Part shown: positions 22,115 to 32,013 of the stretch, one piece after another
Layout: each line of letters starts with the position of its first letter
Position numbering within the stretch: position 1 is the first letter of the stretch
NCBI GenBank assembly: GCA_021904315.1
Contig: CM038909.1
Span: 10,310,001 to 10,374,000, forward strand
Origin: Sphagnum magellanicum
Taxonomy: Eukaryota > Streptophyta > Sphagnopsida > Sphagnales > Sphagnaceae
DNA: 64,000 nt
Direction: 5' to 3'
Translations under genes and position numbers: made by a program
Notes under the pieces: model-generated
What the model was told of the DNA's origin: nothing
The model's input: only the letters and a program-made list of their open reading frames with translations
Database searches by the model: none

Positions 22115-23957
22115 CATTGGTAGAAATATTGTCACATGCGACTATTGTTTATAACTAATTTTTAATCACAAGTGACATTTGCAATTAAATTTTTTGTACT
22201 AACAAATGACAAGTTGCATGCGACAAATGAAATATTTTTCATGGAATATGTATATGGCCTTCATATAGAGTATACATGAATGATCTTGCAATTAAAATTG
22301 CAACTATATTGGTGACTAGTTGCATTTTGCCACATGGCACCCACTTAGACCTACGCCACATGGCACCTATATAACTTATGTGGCAAATAGGTTTAAACAT
22401 AGGCCATGTGGCACCTAGGTCTAGACATATGCCATGTGGAACTTAACATACGTGGCACCTTTGTTTAGACTTATGCCATGTGGCACCTAGGTTTAGGAAT
22501 ATGTCACATGGCACTTTTTTTATGTGGCATTTAGTTTATGTGGCACCTAGGTTTAAACATATGTCACGTGGCATGTTTCTACCTAGGTGCCACGTAAGCT
22601 AAGTGCCACATGGCACCTAGCTTATTTAGGTCTACACATATGCCACGTGCCATTTTAAAGCCTAGCCTAGGTTATCACCTAGACTAGGCCTAAACTCAGG
22701 CCACGTGGCACTTAGGCTAGGTCTAAACCTATGCCACTTAAGCTAGGCCTAGATTTAAACCACATGGCATCAACTAAAAATACCATATTTCTTTTTGTGT
22801 TTAATTAGGTTGAGCCTTTCTAATTGGCTCATCCTTAAATGTAATTGCATTTTAATTTGTACATTGTGTTTTTAAGGCACCTCCTTATGTATTTGACAAA
22901 ACTAAAATGGGAGGCAAAACATATGGGATTAATTTTATAGTTACAACCTAATTGCAACCAATCATGCAACTATTTGGGCTACTAGTGACTACTTAGCCTA
23001 ACCTACTACTTTTAACCCAACTTATAACTTACTAACCTAACTTATTAATTAATACATTTTATGATGTGACATGTAGTCTAATCATGTTGCCATGTGGCAT
23101 GGAAAAATGGTTAATTAGGTGCCATGTGGCATGTTCTAACATACCCTAGGTGTAATGTGGCATGTCATATATAGTTGCCACATGCCATGGCTTAAGCCTT
23201 GCCAATGTGCCATGTGGCATGCCCTAACATAGCCTAGGTGCCATGTGGCATATCATATATAGTTGCCACATGCCATGGCTTAAACCTTGCCAATGTGCCA
23301 TGTGCCATGTCTTAACATAGCCTATGTGCCATGTGGCATGGTTTAGCCAAACATATGTGCCATATGTGGCATGTCCTATGTTGTGCCTAATTGTTTATGG
23401 GATGGCTTACACCTAATCTATGTGCCACATGGCATGGCCTAGGCCTAACATATGTGGCATGTCCTATGTCTTACTTAGATGCCACGTGGCATGGCCTAAG
23501 CCTAACATAGATGCCATGTGGCATGGCTTAGTCCTAGCATAAATGCCACATGGCATGGTTTAGGCCTAACCTACGTTCCACATGTCACCAAGCCTAGACT
23601 AGGTACCATTTTAGGCTTATAAGTAAGTAGGTACTTAATAAGTAGGTAGGTAGGTATATATATCTAAGTATGTCCTTGCTAAGTAGCCTAGATACCTTAT
23701 ACAACTAGCATGTGATTATTTTGGCTACATTTGTAATTAAATGTACATACAATGTTGTAAAAAATATAAAGACATTATAAAAAATAACACAATTTGAATA
23801 TGAAATAGGTTATAATCACAACTTAGTTGAAAAAAAGACCAAATTTTGTTCAAATTTGAAAAGTAGTTGCATAGGCAACCATTTGTAGTTGTAGGCAACA
23901 TTTGGTTGCACATAGTCACACAAGGACGGGTTGCAAATGATAGGATTTTTAATAGTG
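22115..23957. mobile_element. Probable non-autonomous CACTA element packed with palindromes
   Basis: The left end reads CATTGGTAGAAATA. The right end, on the minus strand, reads CACTATTAAAAATC; the first 13 positions agree at nine. Both sides are flanked by ATG (22,112-22,114 and 23,958-23,960), the 3-bp duplication length of CACTA elements. The interior has no long ORF and is dominated by the palindromic array listed next. The call rests on short signals and is tentative. Confidence 0.5.
22330..23600. repeat. Degenerate array of GCCACATGGC / GCCACGTGGC palindromes
   Basis: A 10-bp palindrome of the type GCCAC(A/G)TGGC, or its half TGTGGCAT, recurs dozens of times at irregular spacing of about 15-50 bp. 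It is linked by CCTAGGTTTAG, TAGCCTAGGTG or AAGCCTAACAT spacers. Longer units, such as the block with CATATATAGTTGCCACATGCC, repeat at about 110 bp around 23,160-23,290. Each palindrome contains an E-box/G-box core (CACGTG or CATGTG). Confidence 0.85.
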
Positions 23958-23989
23958 ATGGAATTCATCCATAATGTTCATCCATAATT

Positions 23990-24430
23990 CTTAACTAAAT
24001 TTTAGTTAGCTTTCAGTTAAGTTTTAGTTAATTCATAGTTGACTTTTAATTAGGAATTTTTTCAAGAATCTTCCTTACTTGATGCACACATAGAAACCTC
24101 CTTGCAAGCTTCCTTGAGCTAGATAGCCAAAGGGTATAAATAGGAGTAAGACCCCTCATTTCTTTCAATATATTCAACACTAGTCTTAAGCACAATCTTG
24201 CACCATAGCCTTGTCATGTTATTTTCATGTTCATGTTTACAAATGTTAGCATAATAAAAATTTGTTTCCACATTTGTCTTGCACATGTTCTTGTTTTAAA
24301 TTCTTGTGTCTTTATTTTTGAATCACGTAATCTTGTTTTGTTCCTTGTTTGAAAATTAGACTTAAACCTTTATTTTAACCTTTTTTTTGTGGGTTTTCGT
24401 GTCCTAAACACCTTAGACCAGCTTTGCACC
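23990..24430 (+). repeat. LTR-like repeat with TATA box, copy 2
   Basis: It shares with 7,220-7,690 the order TTTTAATTAGGAA, GATGCACACATAGAAACC, GGGTATAAATAGGAGTAAG and a T-rich leader ending near TTAGACTTAAACC. GTATAAATAGG is a strong TATA box. It starts about 30 bp after the CACTA-like element. Ends are not defined. Confidence 0.5.
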
Positions 24431-25994
24431 AGAAAATATAAGAGATCCATAAGAAAATTGGTTTTATAAAAGTTAGAAAAAACCCAGCAATAACATTTAC
24501 ACCTATCTTAGAAATTTAGGGTGTCAGGGTCACCTAATTTCATTGATGATCACCAATTCTATTACCTAATGTTTAAATAGAACTAGCAGATGTAAATCTT
24601 TCTATAATTATAACAAATGCAAAAAATTAAGAAATGCAAATTCACCTCTTTCTTCATCATGCACTAGTCAAAGTGCCACCATGCCACATGCAAGTCGAGC
24701 TTCTTTTTATTCAATCTTAATGGTCCAACAAGTTTTCTTCTAAATTTAGTGGAAGAGTAGGTAAATCAGATCTATGTAATTGCACTAGTAATCAACACAA
24801 TGTTTGTTTTTTTCAACAAACATGCAATTCTAAATAAACACTAACTTTGATGTCCTTGGATAATATTTGTTAAGAAAGGATTTTGTGTGAAGACAAGCTT
24901 CCAACATCTCAAAACAAGGATCATGTGCCAAAATGCACATTCTGTAGTCTAATATTTTATGTCTTCTATGAAAAGGAAAAGCTTCCATTGTTTACAAACA
25001 ACTTTTGCATCACATTTGTGTGCTTCCCAAGCGTTTTTTAGTTGTGTGTCATGTAAAAAAACATGACCCCATTGACTGATAATTGATTAGCAAGTCCTTT
25101 CCATGAATTTCCTAGGATACATATGTTGATAAAATTGTTTTTACCGACATACATCACTGCTATGACAAAACAAGAAGTAATTTCTAACTGTTGTTTATTT
25201 GTTATAGACAAAGCACAAGCATTTTCCTTGCAATTTAATCTTTAACAATTATTTTTGAACAATTAGTAATACATAGTCTAAGGTTACAAGGATTAACCCA
25301 CAAATATCATTTGTTTTTTCCCATTTTTCACAAATTTTTGCCAGATGTTTAATATATATTACCATGGAGTTTCATGTTATAAGAATGCAATGGATTGGAC
25401 AACCTTTGTGAGCCATACTGACACAACCATGTGCGGTAGTCTCAATTTTTAAGAGTTACATCAGGGTTATTTGAGTGGGGTAAGGTTATTAAGGGTTTTT
25501 AACGACTTCATAGGGAATGATGAATGTGCTTGGTGCGAAGGGGGGTTATTTTCTTTTTTGAAATGTGTTATTAGTGAATAAGGAGTTGGATTAGTTCTTT
25601 TCTTTAGCAAAGGCTAATAACCATAATTTTAGAAACTCTGTTGCGTAATTAGGAGTGAGAAATCTCTAGAGGGTTGGGGGTAGAAGTAGACACAAATTTA
25701 CGGTGTTCAACACAACATTAGTCTTGTTATGTTACTTAAGGAGTAGCAAGGATGTTAGAAATTCTTAAAGCAGTTGAAGGGATGTTAATGAAAAATTTAA
25801 TAGAGATAGAATAATTTTCAAGCCATTGAACATAAGGTTAATTCGAGGCAATTCAACGATTAAATAGATAGGATGATAGTGTGCCAATGGCAATAGGAGT
25901 CTAATGATAATTGAAACATTTATTTATAATAGAGATAAGTTCAGCAAGGAGCTGCAAGTACATGTAGAATCCTGAGTTATGCCTTAATGATAGT
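24431..25994. other. Non-coding stretch
   Basis: AT-rich with no ORF above about 60 codons and no motif I recognise. It separates the LTR-like repeat from the 3' end of the small-protein gene at 25,995. Confidence 0.5.
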
Positions 25995-26417
25995 TCACAA
26001 CTGCAAGAAATCTAGGATGCGCCAGATGGTGCGAACTAGGTAGTCCGCCTTGCTATTGGGAGGCAGTCGACGAATCAGACCGCGTAACCAACGATAGTGA
26101 CCAACGTAGGGAACTGAAGACCATGCGAAGATAGAAGTATCTTTAATTTCGTAACAACCTTCACAAACAGTTTCGGGTTCGTCACCAGAAGCGGGGTCGA
26201 CTTGCAGCAAGATCACCGAGGTGCGAGAGTTCGGAGAAATACGATAGTACCAGGCTCGAGGAGGTTCGACTTCAAGACGAGCACGCACCTCTCGAGGTTT
26301 GGGTTCTTCATCACGAGGATGTTGTGTTAGGGTAAGATTTAGAGACGATTCCGGAGGCGGTTCTTCATTCGCTGGTGTGGCTTGCGGCCTGTAAGATGTG
26401 ACCATGCGCGACACCAT
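25995..26417 (-). CDS. Unrecognised 140-residue protein, intact member of the LDFLQL family
   Basis: The first ATG in frame is at 26,417 and the stop TGA at 25,997-25,995. The N-terminal third is Pro/Glu-rich and carries SLNLTLTQ, an LxLxL pattern like the EAR repression motif. The middle has WYYRISPNSRTSV, a CEGC pair and an acidic-aromatic stretch. The C-terminus reads GHYRWLRGLIRRLP, then DYLVRTIWRILDFLQL. These match the broken copy at 2,768-3,181 along nearly the whole length. There is no signal peptide or membrane segment. The coding sequence is more GC-rich than its flanks. No family comes to mind, so function is unknown; the EAR-like motif is only a weak hint. It might be a domesticated or transposon-borne ORF, because its relative sits inside a transposon. 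Intron structure was not seen. Confidence 0.5.
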   Translation of the reverse strand: MVSRMVTSYRPQATPANEEPPPESSLNLTLTQHPRDEEPKPREVRARLEVEPPRAWYYRISPNSRTSVILLQVDPASGDEPETVCEGCYEIKDTSIFAWSSVPYVGHYRWLRGLIRRLPPNSKADYLVRTIWRILDFLQL

Positions 26418-26666
26418 AATTTCAAGGAAAGGAAAAAAGGTCAGATCTTCAATCGAAATCAAATTGACAATGAGGGTGTGAAGGACTTGTTACGTTGAGG
26501 TGCGCAATCATAATTTATAGATTAAAGAAAAGGAAAGAAAGGCGTGAGTAACGGCTTAGGACCATGGTAAAGTAAAACCGTGAGGTCAAAGGAAAAAAAA
26601 TTGAAGGTGTAAGTAAAGTTTGTTGGGGGAAAATGGAAGAGGTGAAAATGTGTTTTTCCTTCACCT

Positions 26667-26741
26667 TCCATTGGCCACCAAGCTTGGAACCTTCCAATGG
26701 CCACCAAGCTTGGGACATTCCAATGGCCACCAAGCTTTGGA
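26667..26741. repeat. 26-bp tandem repeat, three units
   Basis: CCA(A/T)TGGCCACCAAGCTTGG recurs three times at 26-bp spacing, about 250 bp upstream of the start of the small-protein gene. Confidence 0.93.
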
Positions 26742-26989
26742 TCCACCTTCACCTCTCTTCTCCTTCTCTTTAAAAGGCGGACTCGGATCATTAGGAGCTC
26801 TTTCTTGCCTCGAAGATAATTTTCATGCAATCTTGAATACTCGTTTCCACAAGCTTTTTGAAGAGGCAAATAATGATTAGTCTTGGTAGAGGGAAGAAGG
26901 AAGGAAAATATAATTAAAATCTTGTAATAGTTTGGAAGGAATGGGGGTGGGTAGTGATAGTGTTGGAAGGTTGGAACTTTAGAGAAATC

Positions 26990-27555
26990 TCACAAACCCT
27001 TTCGGGTTTCATAACATAACTTTTCACTAGTTTAGTTTTAGATCTTGAGATTTGATAGCAAGTTGCATCTTGTAGTTAGTTTTCTAACAAGTTAAGGCAA
27101 GTCGGATTTGAATAAGGTATGTGTTAGAAATGAGGTTTTTAGTGACTGAGGGTCTGCAGTCAAGTTGAACCGACTGCCTTCACAAAAACCCTCTTGGGTT
27201 TGGTAGTATAACTCCTTACTGGTGTAGCTGTAGATCTTAAGATTTGGTAGGTTGGTGCGCCTTGTAGTTAGCTTTCTAACAAGTTAAGGCAAGCAGGATT
27301 TGAATAATGTATGTGTTAGAAATGATGTTTTAAGTGACTGATGGTCTGCAGCAAGGTTGAATTATCACCTTTGTAAAACCCTCTTGGGTTTTGTAGCATA
27401 ACTTATTGCTGGTTTAGTTACAAAGCCTAGCACTTGGTAGCAAGATGCGCCTTGTTGTTAGCTTTTTAGAAAGTTATGGCAAGCCGGATTTGAATGACAT
27501 ATGGGTGAGAAACAACATTTCAAGTGACTAGTGGTTTGCAGTTATGTTGGACATG
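26990..27555. repeat. ~190-bp tandem repeat, three units
   Basis: Each unit has CTC(T)TGGGTTT, CATAACTT, GCCTTGTAGTTAGCTTTCTA, AAGTTAAGGCAAG, GGATTTGAATAA and GTCTGCAG. Anchors fall at 27,001, 27,194 and 27,384, so the period is 190-193 bp. Similarity between units is high but clearly diverged. There is no coding potential. Confidence 0.9.
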
Positions 27556-29448
27556 GTGTTGAGTCCTTAAACATTGGTTTAATTGAATGACAATTTGACA
27601 TGAAGTCCTAGGATGTGTAGTGTGTGAACTTGAAAATATATATCCATCAGTTCTAATCATAAATGATGCATAGAAGGTGAGCCATTTAATTTTAACTACA
27701 AATGCAATTTAACATCTAGAATTACACTTGTATTTTTCCTTCATTAGTAGCATTTGTGCTTTCAAGCATAATCACCTTGTAGAATCGAGAATAGAGGGAC
27801 GGAAAGTCACCTCATAACCTTTAGCTTGCATAAGCTGCAAAGGGAAGCAATGCATGATATAAAGACCCATATCTACATCATTTAGGTTCAACCCTTCCAC
27901 CAATATCAACTTTTGCAATTTACCACATCACTTACCCATAAGCTTGACATGTGAAAACTAATTGCATGTTCTCAATAACACTAGATTCATGAGCTAATAT
28001 CTTGTATCAACAATTTATGGAACTAAAAAGTTCTTTGTAACTAGTAGCATAGTGCACTAACTGTAATTTATAAAAAAGATATCTGAGTAGAAAACCATGA
28101 CTTTTGAGGCAAGAACAAAAAATATTCTAGTATCAAATGACAAGTCTTCTCGGTGCCAAATCCAAAGATAATGATAGGTAGCTGATTTAGAACATGTTGT
28201 CACCCTTTTGGTTGATGCTTGCACATTGGACAAGGGGAGAAATAAAACTTTCAAGGAGAGGTGGGAATAAACCCAAGAGCTAGAAGAGAACACTATGTTC
28301 TAAGTTTATTTCATATGGCCACCATGCCAAGGTTATGGTGAAGGACATGTGACAACAAAGGGGTTAAGAATAATAAAAACAAGGACCTTTTTCAAAAGGA
28401 CTTGGTGGCATGGGACAAGATCACATATATAACTTATGTGATTGAATCACACAAAAGAGACATCCAAGGAAAGTTCAAGGGGTAAAACAACTAGGATATT
28501 ATGCAAAGGTGTAGAAGGCTAACAATGAACTTGATCTTGGTTTGGCTGATAATCCACTATGTTCCATCAGTAGTTAGCCTAACATAGTTGCTGTCAAAAG
28601 CTGTTTTCCACATAAGGTGCATGTCTTACCAATCACACAGATCATGAGGACAATGTATGAAAAACAAATCACAATTGCAAATGACCAAAAACTATAGCTA
28701 GCCAAAAAGAAATTCCAACAACTCAAAAGCAAAAACACGACATGCATTCAACACTTTCATGTTGCTCAAGCACAAACAACAATGTTGTTTTCATCGGGAT
28801 TCATTTGTGTCACCTAGAACCCTAAACCCTAATTGACAGTGTCATTTGGCATTTGACCTAAACCCTAACCCTAAAAGATCATAACCATCAACGTCTAGGG
28901 GCAGATATCAATATTTTTTTTGCATAATCATAATTGTCGCCAACAAGACCCCACCCAAACAATTATGAACATGATAAGGATATAAAAAAATATGTTTCAG
29001 CCAGATATGAATGGGATAAGGATATATACAAAATAAAAATAAAGCCAGTTACAAATAGGGCCGGTTACAGAAATTGACACAAAAACCCAATATGCATTAA
29101 TGCATATCTTGCGTTATGGATATGCATAACTTGGAAGAAGTCTATAACCTGCCAACACTGGTAGCAACCGAGGATGAGGGCACTGACCAAGGCAGTGCAA
29201 GGCCCTTACCAAGGCTGCTGCAGAAAATTTCCTTCTTTTCATTAAGGTCAAGATCTGCATAAAATGGAAGAAACTGCTCCAAGAACAGAAGATCTTGCCC
29301 TGGAATGGAAGAACCTACTTCAAAGAATGAAATGACAAATAACCCATTCCCTCGGGCAATTGCAAATTATGCTGCAGAACATGCCCTTTGAATACGCCAG
29401 GAAATATTTTGCAGCTCCTTACCATTATTAAAGAAAATAGTCCTACAT
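27556..29448. other. Non-coding stretch
   Basis: Only short ORFs. A few CCCTAAA-type words at 28,820-28,880 resemble plant telomere repeats but are too few to be an interstitial telomere array. No gene is supported. Confidence 0.5.
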
Positions 29449-29450
29449 TA

Positions 29451-29820
29451 GAGTTATTTGTAAAGTCAGGCGATTAGGGGACGAAAATGGCCAGTTTCGG
29501 CATAATCGAGCATCAAACGCGTAACTCCGGAATGAAAATTTTACGGAAGGAAATAACTAGGACCCAAACTAGTTTTTCCACCAATTTTGGTGGTAAACTG
29601 AGTTTCGTCCTGTGTTTCATTTCCGGAGCGCCTGCACTGCTGCTACATGTACAATTACTATAATTATTCTCGAACCTTGTGCATTAAATGCTGAGTTTCA
29701 GCATTTCATACCCAGATTTAATAAAATTTCTTAACTTTGTGGATATCACTGAAAGAGGGTATAGGGGGCGAAACGAGAGGAGATAGGGGGTGAAACAGAG
29801 GGTGACTTTATGGATAACTC
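29451..29820 (+). mobile_element. MITE family M1, copy 1
   Basis: It begins GAGTTATTTGTAAAGTCA and ends TGACTTTATGGATAACTC, an inverted repeat of 18 bp with two mismatches. TA flanks both ends (29,449-29,450 and 29,821-29,822). The 370-bp element has no ORF. The internal conserved core holds TTCTCGAACCTTGTGCAT and a small palindrome, AAATGCTGA...TCAGCATTT. Four relatives are in this window. Confidence 0.87.
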
Positions 29821-30239
29821 TATTACACCAAAACTGGAAAGGCACAAGAAAAATCAGGGAATGGATAGTTCCTTAGTGTTAAAGACTGGTTCCAAAATGT
29901 TTTAGTGTAGTTGGAGGGCACCTTATTTAGTGCAAATTTTCATCCATGAAGGGTGGGTGTTACGTTTTTCAGAACTTGCAATTACTATGTTTTTTGAAAT
30001 GCCCACCCTCTTCTTTTTTTAAAAATTTTCATGGTAGGTACTCATTATTGGATATCAAAAAAAGAAATTAGAAAAATTGGAGCAGGTCATTATGCTCAAT
30101 ACAAGTGTGTCTTTGCTGGGAAAAATTTCACCAAATTTTGACTGGAAAAAAAGTGATTTCAAGCTATTTTCCATTAAAAAAATGGTCCAAATTTGTCAAA
30201 ATTTGAAGGAAAAAATTTCCAAATCACCAAATTTTTATG

Positions 30240-30470
30240 TTAATTTTTTGTAGGTAACCAAGAATATAAAAGGAGTTTTTTTTTTTCCTACTTCCATATG
30301 TAATAATATGTAACCAAATTTGACAAAATTATTTTCTGTATCGTTGTCACTTCGGCTACATCTGGAAAGAAACCTTTCTCGGTACAGCCCTAGGTAGCTG
30401 GCTTTACATACTGGTGGATTCATGCTTGGCCTCCAGTGTTTTTTTTTTTGGTAGCGAAATTTCATCCTTT
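30240..30470 (-). repeat. Repeat family R2 (~295 bp), diverged unit
   Basis: In reverse orientation it shows AACCAAATTTGACAAAAT, a TTGTCACTTCGGCTACA block and CCAGTGTTTTTTTTTTGG with GCGAAATTTC. This is the same order as the units at 52,985-54,070 but strongly diverged. Confidence 0.45.
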
Positions 30471-30693
30471 TGCAAAAGATATTTTCAAAAAAGAAAATCC
30501 TGCAACAAATTAGATTTAAAAAACAAATCGCCAAAAAATGACAAGACTGAAAAGACACAGCTGTAAGAGGTCTGTATTAGGCCACGCAGTCCAGTAAGTA
30601 CCTACCTACCTAAGCAATGTGAGTGCAGATTTTGGGTGACGTCACAGCACAACTGCCGTCCGTGTACGTGTCCCGCCAGCAACGGCACTGGTG

Positions 30694-30740
30694 GGTCCGT
30701 CCGTCCGTCCGTGCGTTCGTCCGTCCGTCCGTCCTTCCTT
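30694..30740 (+). repeat. (GTCC)n microsatellite
   Basis: About ten GTCC units with two interruptions (GTGC, GTTC) lie in a local GC-rich patch (30,640-30,870) upstream of the EXORDIUM-like gene. The Pro-Ser-Val-Arg ORFs here are translations of the microsatellite. Confidence 0.95.
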
Positions 30741-30865
30741 CATCATACCTAGTCTCCCGCTGTCACTGCTCTCGCTGCCACGCTTTGCTCCGCTGTCCCG
30801 CAACGGCACGTCGCCTCCTGTCGTCGTCGTTCGTCGTCGTCATCTCCCCCGCTCCGTCGGTGCTT

Positions 30866-31745
30866 TTTTTTTGGGGGGGTCAATTTTGTTATGTAGCCAG
30901 AGTGGCGATCATCCACAAGAAGCTTTAGCCAAATATGGCTACTAGCTAAATATCAAAGTAAAAATTTTAAAACATTGTTCTATACTTTTGGCTACCTACT
31001 TGAACTATGTATAGAAATCTGGCGATTTTCGTAAAATTTGATTCGAGTTATGGCTACTGATAATCTCAAAAAGCACTTGATTTTATCACTTTTAATTTTT
31101 ATTATAGCTTTTTGGTTACATATATATTATAGCCAGCGAAAATAACAGGCTGCCCTGCTGCACCACTGTTTTTTCCTCCAATTTTGTGTTGTAGCCAAAG
31201 TAGCAATAATCCACAAGAAGATTTAGCCAGATTTGGCTACAAGATGTATCAAAATTACAGAAGTATGTTTAAAATTTTGACTACTGACTTGAACCACGTA
31301 TACAAATCTGACAAATTTTCTTAGATTTTTTTTTCAAATTATGGCGATTGAAAAATCTCAAAAAGCACAAAATTTTCCCATTCACTTTTGATTTAGAATA
31401 TAGCTTTTTGGCTATACATAGCCAGCAAAAAAAAAAGGCTACCACCTACCTACCAGTGTTTTTTTTGGGTCAATTTTGTTATGTAGCTAAAAGTGACAAT
31501 GATCCACAAGAAGATTTAGCCAGATTTGCCTTTAAGCTAAATCTTACAAAGCAAAAAGCTTTAAAACATACTTCTATACTTTTAGCTACTCTACTGGAAC
31601 CATGCATAGAAATCGGACAAAATTTCTTAGATTTTTTGTTCAAATTATGGCTATTGAAAATCTCAAAAACCACTAGATTTTGCCACTCGCTTTTAAATTT
31701 TGAATATAGTTTTTTTGGTTATATATTGCCAGCAAAGAAAAGGCT
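30866..31745 (+). repeat. Repeat family R2, tandem array of three ~295-bp units
   Basis: Units start TTTTTTGGGTCAATTTTGTT, then ATGTAGCCAAAGTGGC, ATCCACAAGAAG and TTAGCCAGATTTGGCTAC. Each ends in a GCCAGCAAA(A)AAAAGGCT stretch. Anchors at about 30,879, 31,175 and 31,469 give a period of 294-296 bp. The array ends about 270 bp before the ATG of the EXORDIUM-like gene, so it occupies the promoter region. Confidence 0.85.
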
Positions 31746-32013
31746 GGCCCAAATCCGACCCACCCACCCTCCCCCTTCCACGCCCCTTCCTTCCTCCCTT
31801 GCTTCCTTCCTTGCTTCTTCCCCGCTTCCCTTCTCCCCGCGCACTTCGCTCCTTCACCTTTCCTTCGCTGTTTATAATCGCTTCTGCCGCCTCTACACTC
31901 TCACCAATTTTCTGAGGATTTTTGAACTGTAGGGTGTTTAACAGAGCTGGTGATTGGGTGTTTTTTTTTTCGCCAGCTTACAAGCTCTCAAGGTCTGGAG
32001 TTTTTGACGGATC

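Noticed and set aside
22330..23600. CRISPR-like array
   Set aside because: The repeats are short, degenerate and palindromic with irregular spacing, and the DNA is eukaryotic.
28820..28880. Interstitial telomere repeats
   Set aside because: Only a few scattered CCCTAAA-type words; not an array.
29451..29820. SINE origin for MITE family M1
   Set aside because: The reverse strand has GGTTCGAGACTA, like a Pol III B box, but no A box at the right distance and no poly-A tail. Terminal inverted repeats with TA duplications fit a MITE.
30623..30945. ORFs of 84 and 101 codons with PSVRPSVR repeats
   Set aside because: They translate the GTCC microsatellite in a GC-rich patch and show no other signal.
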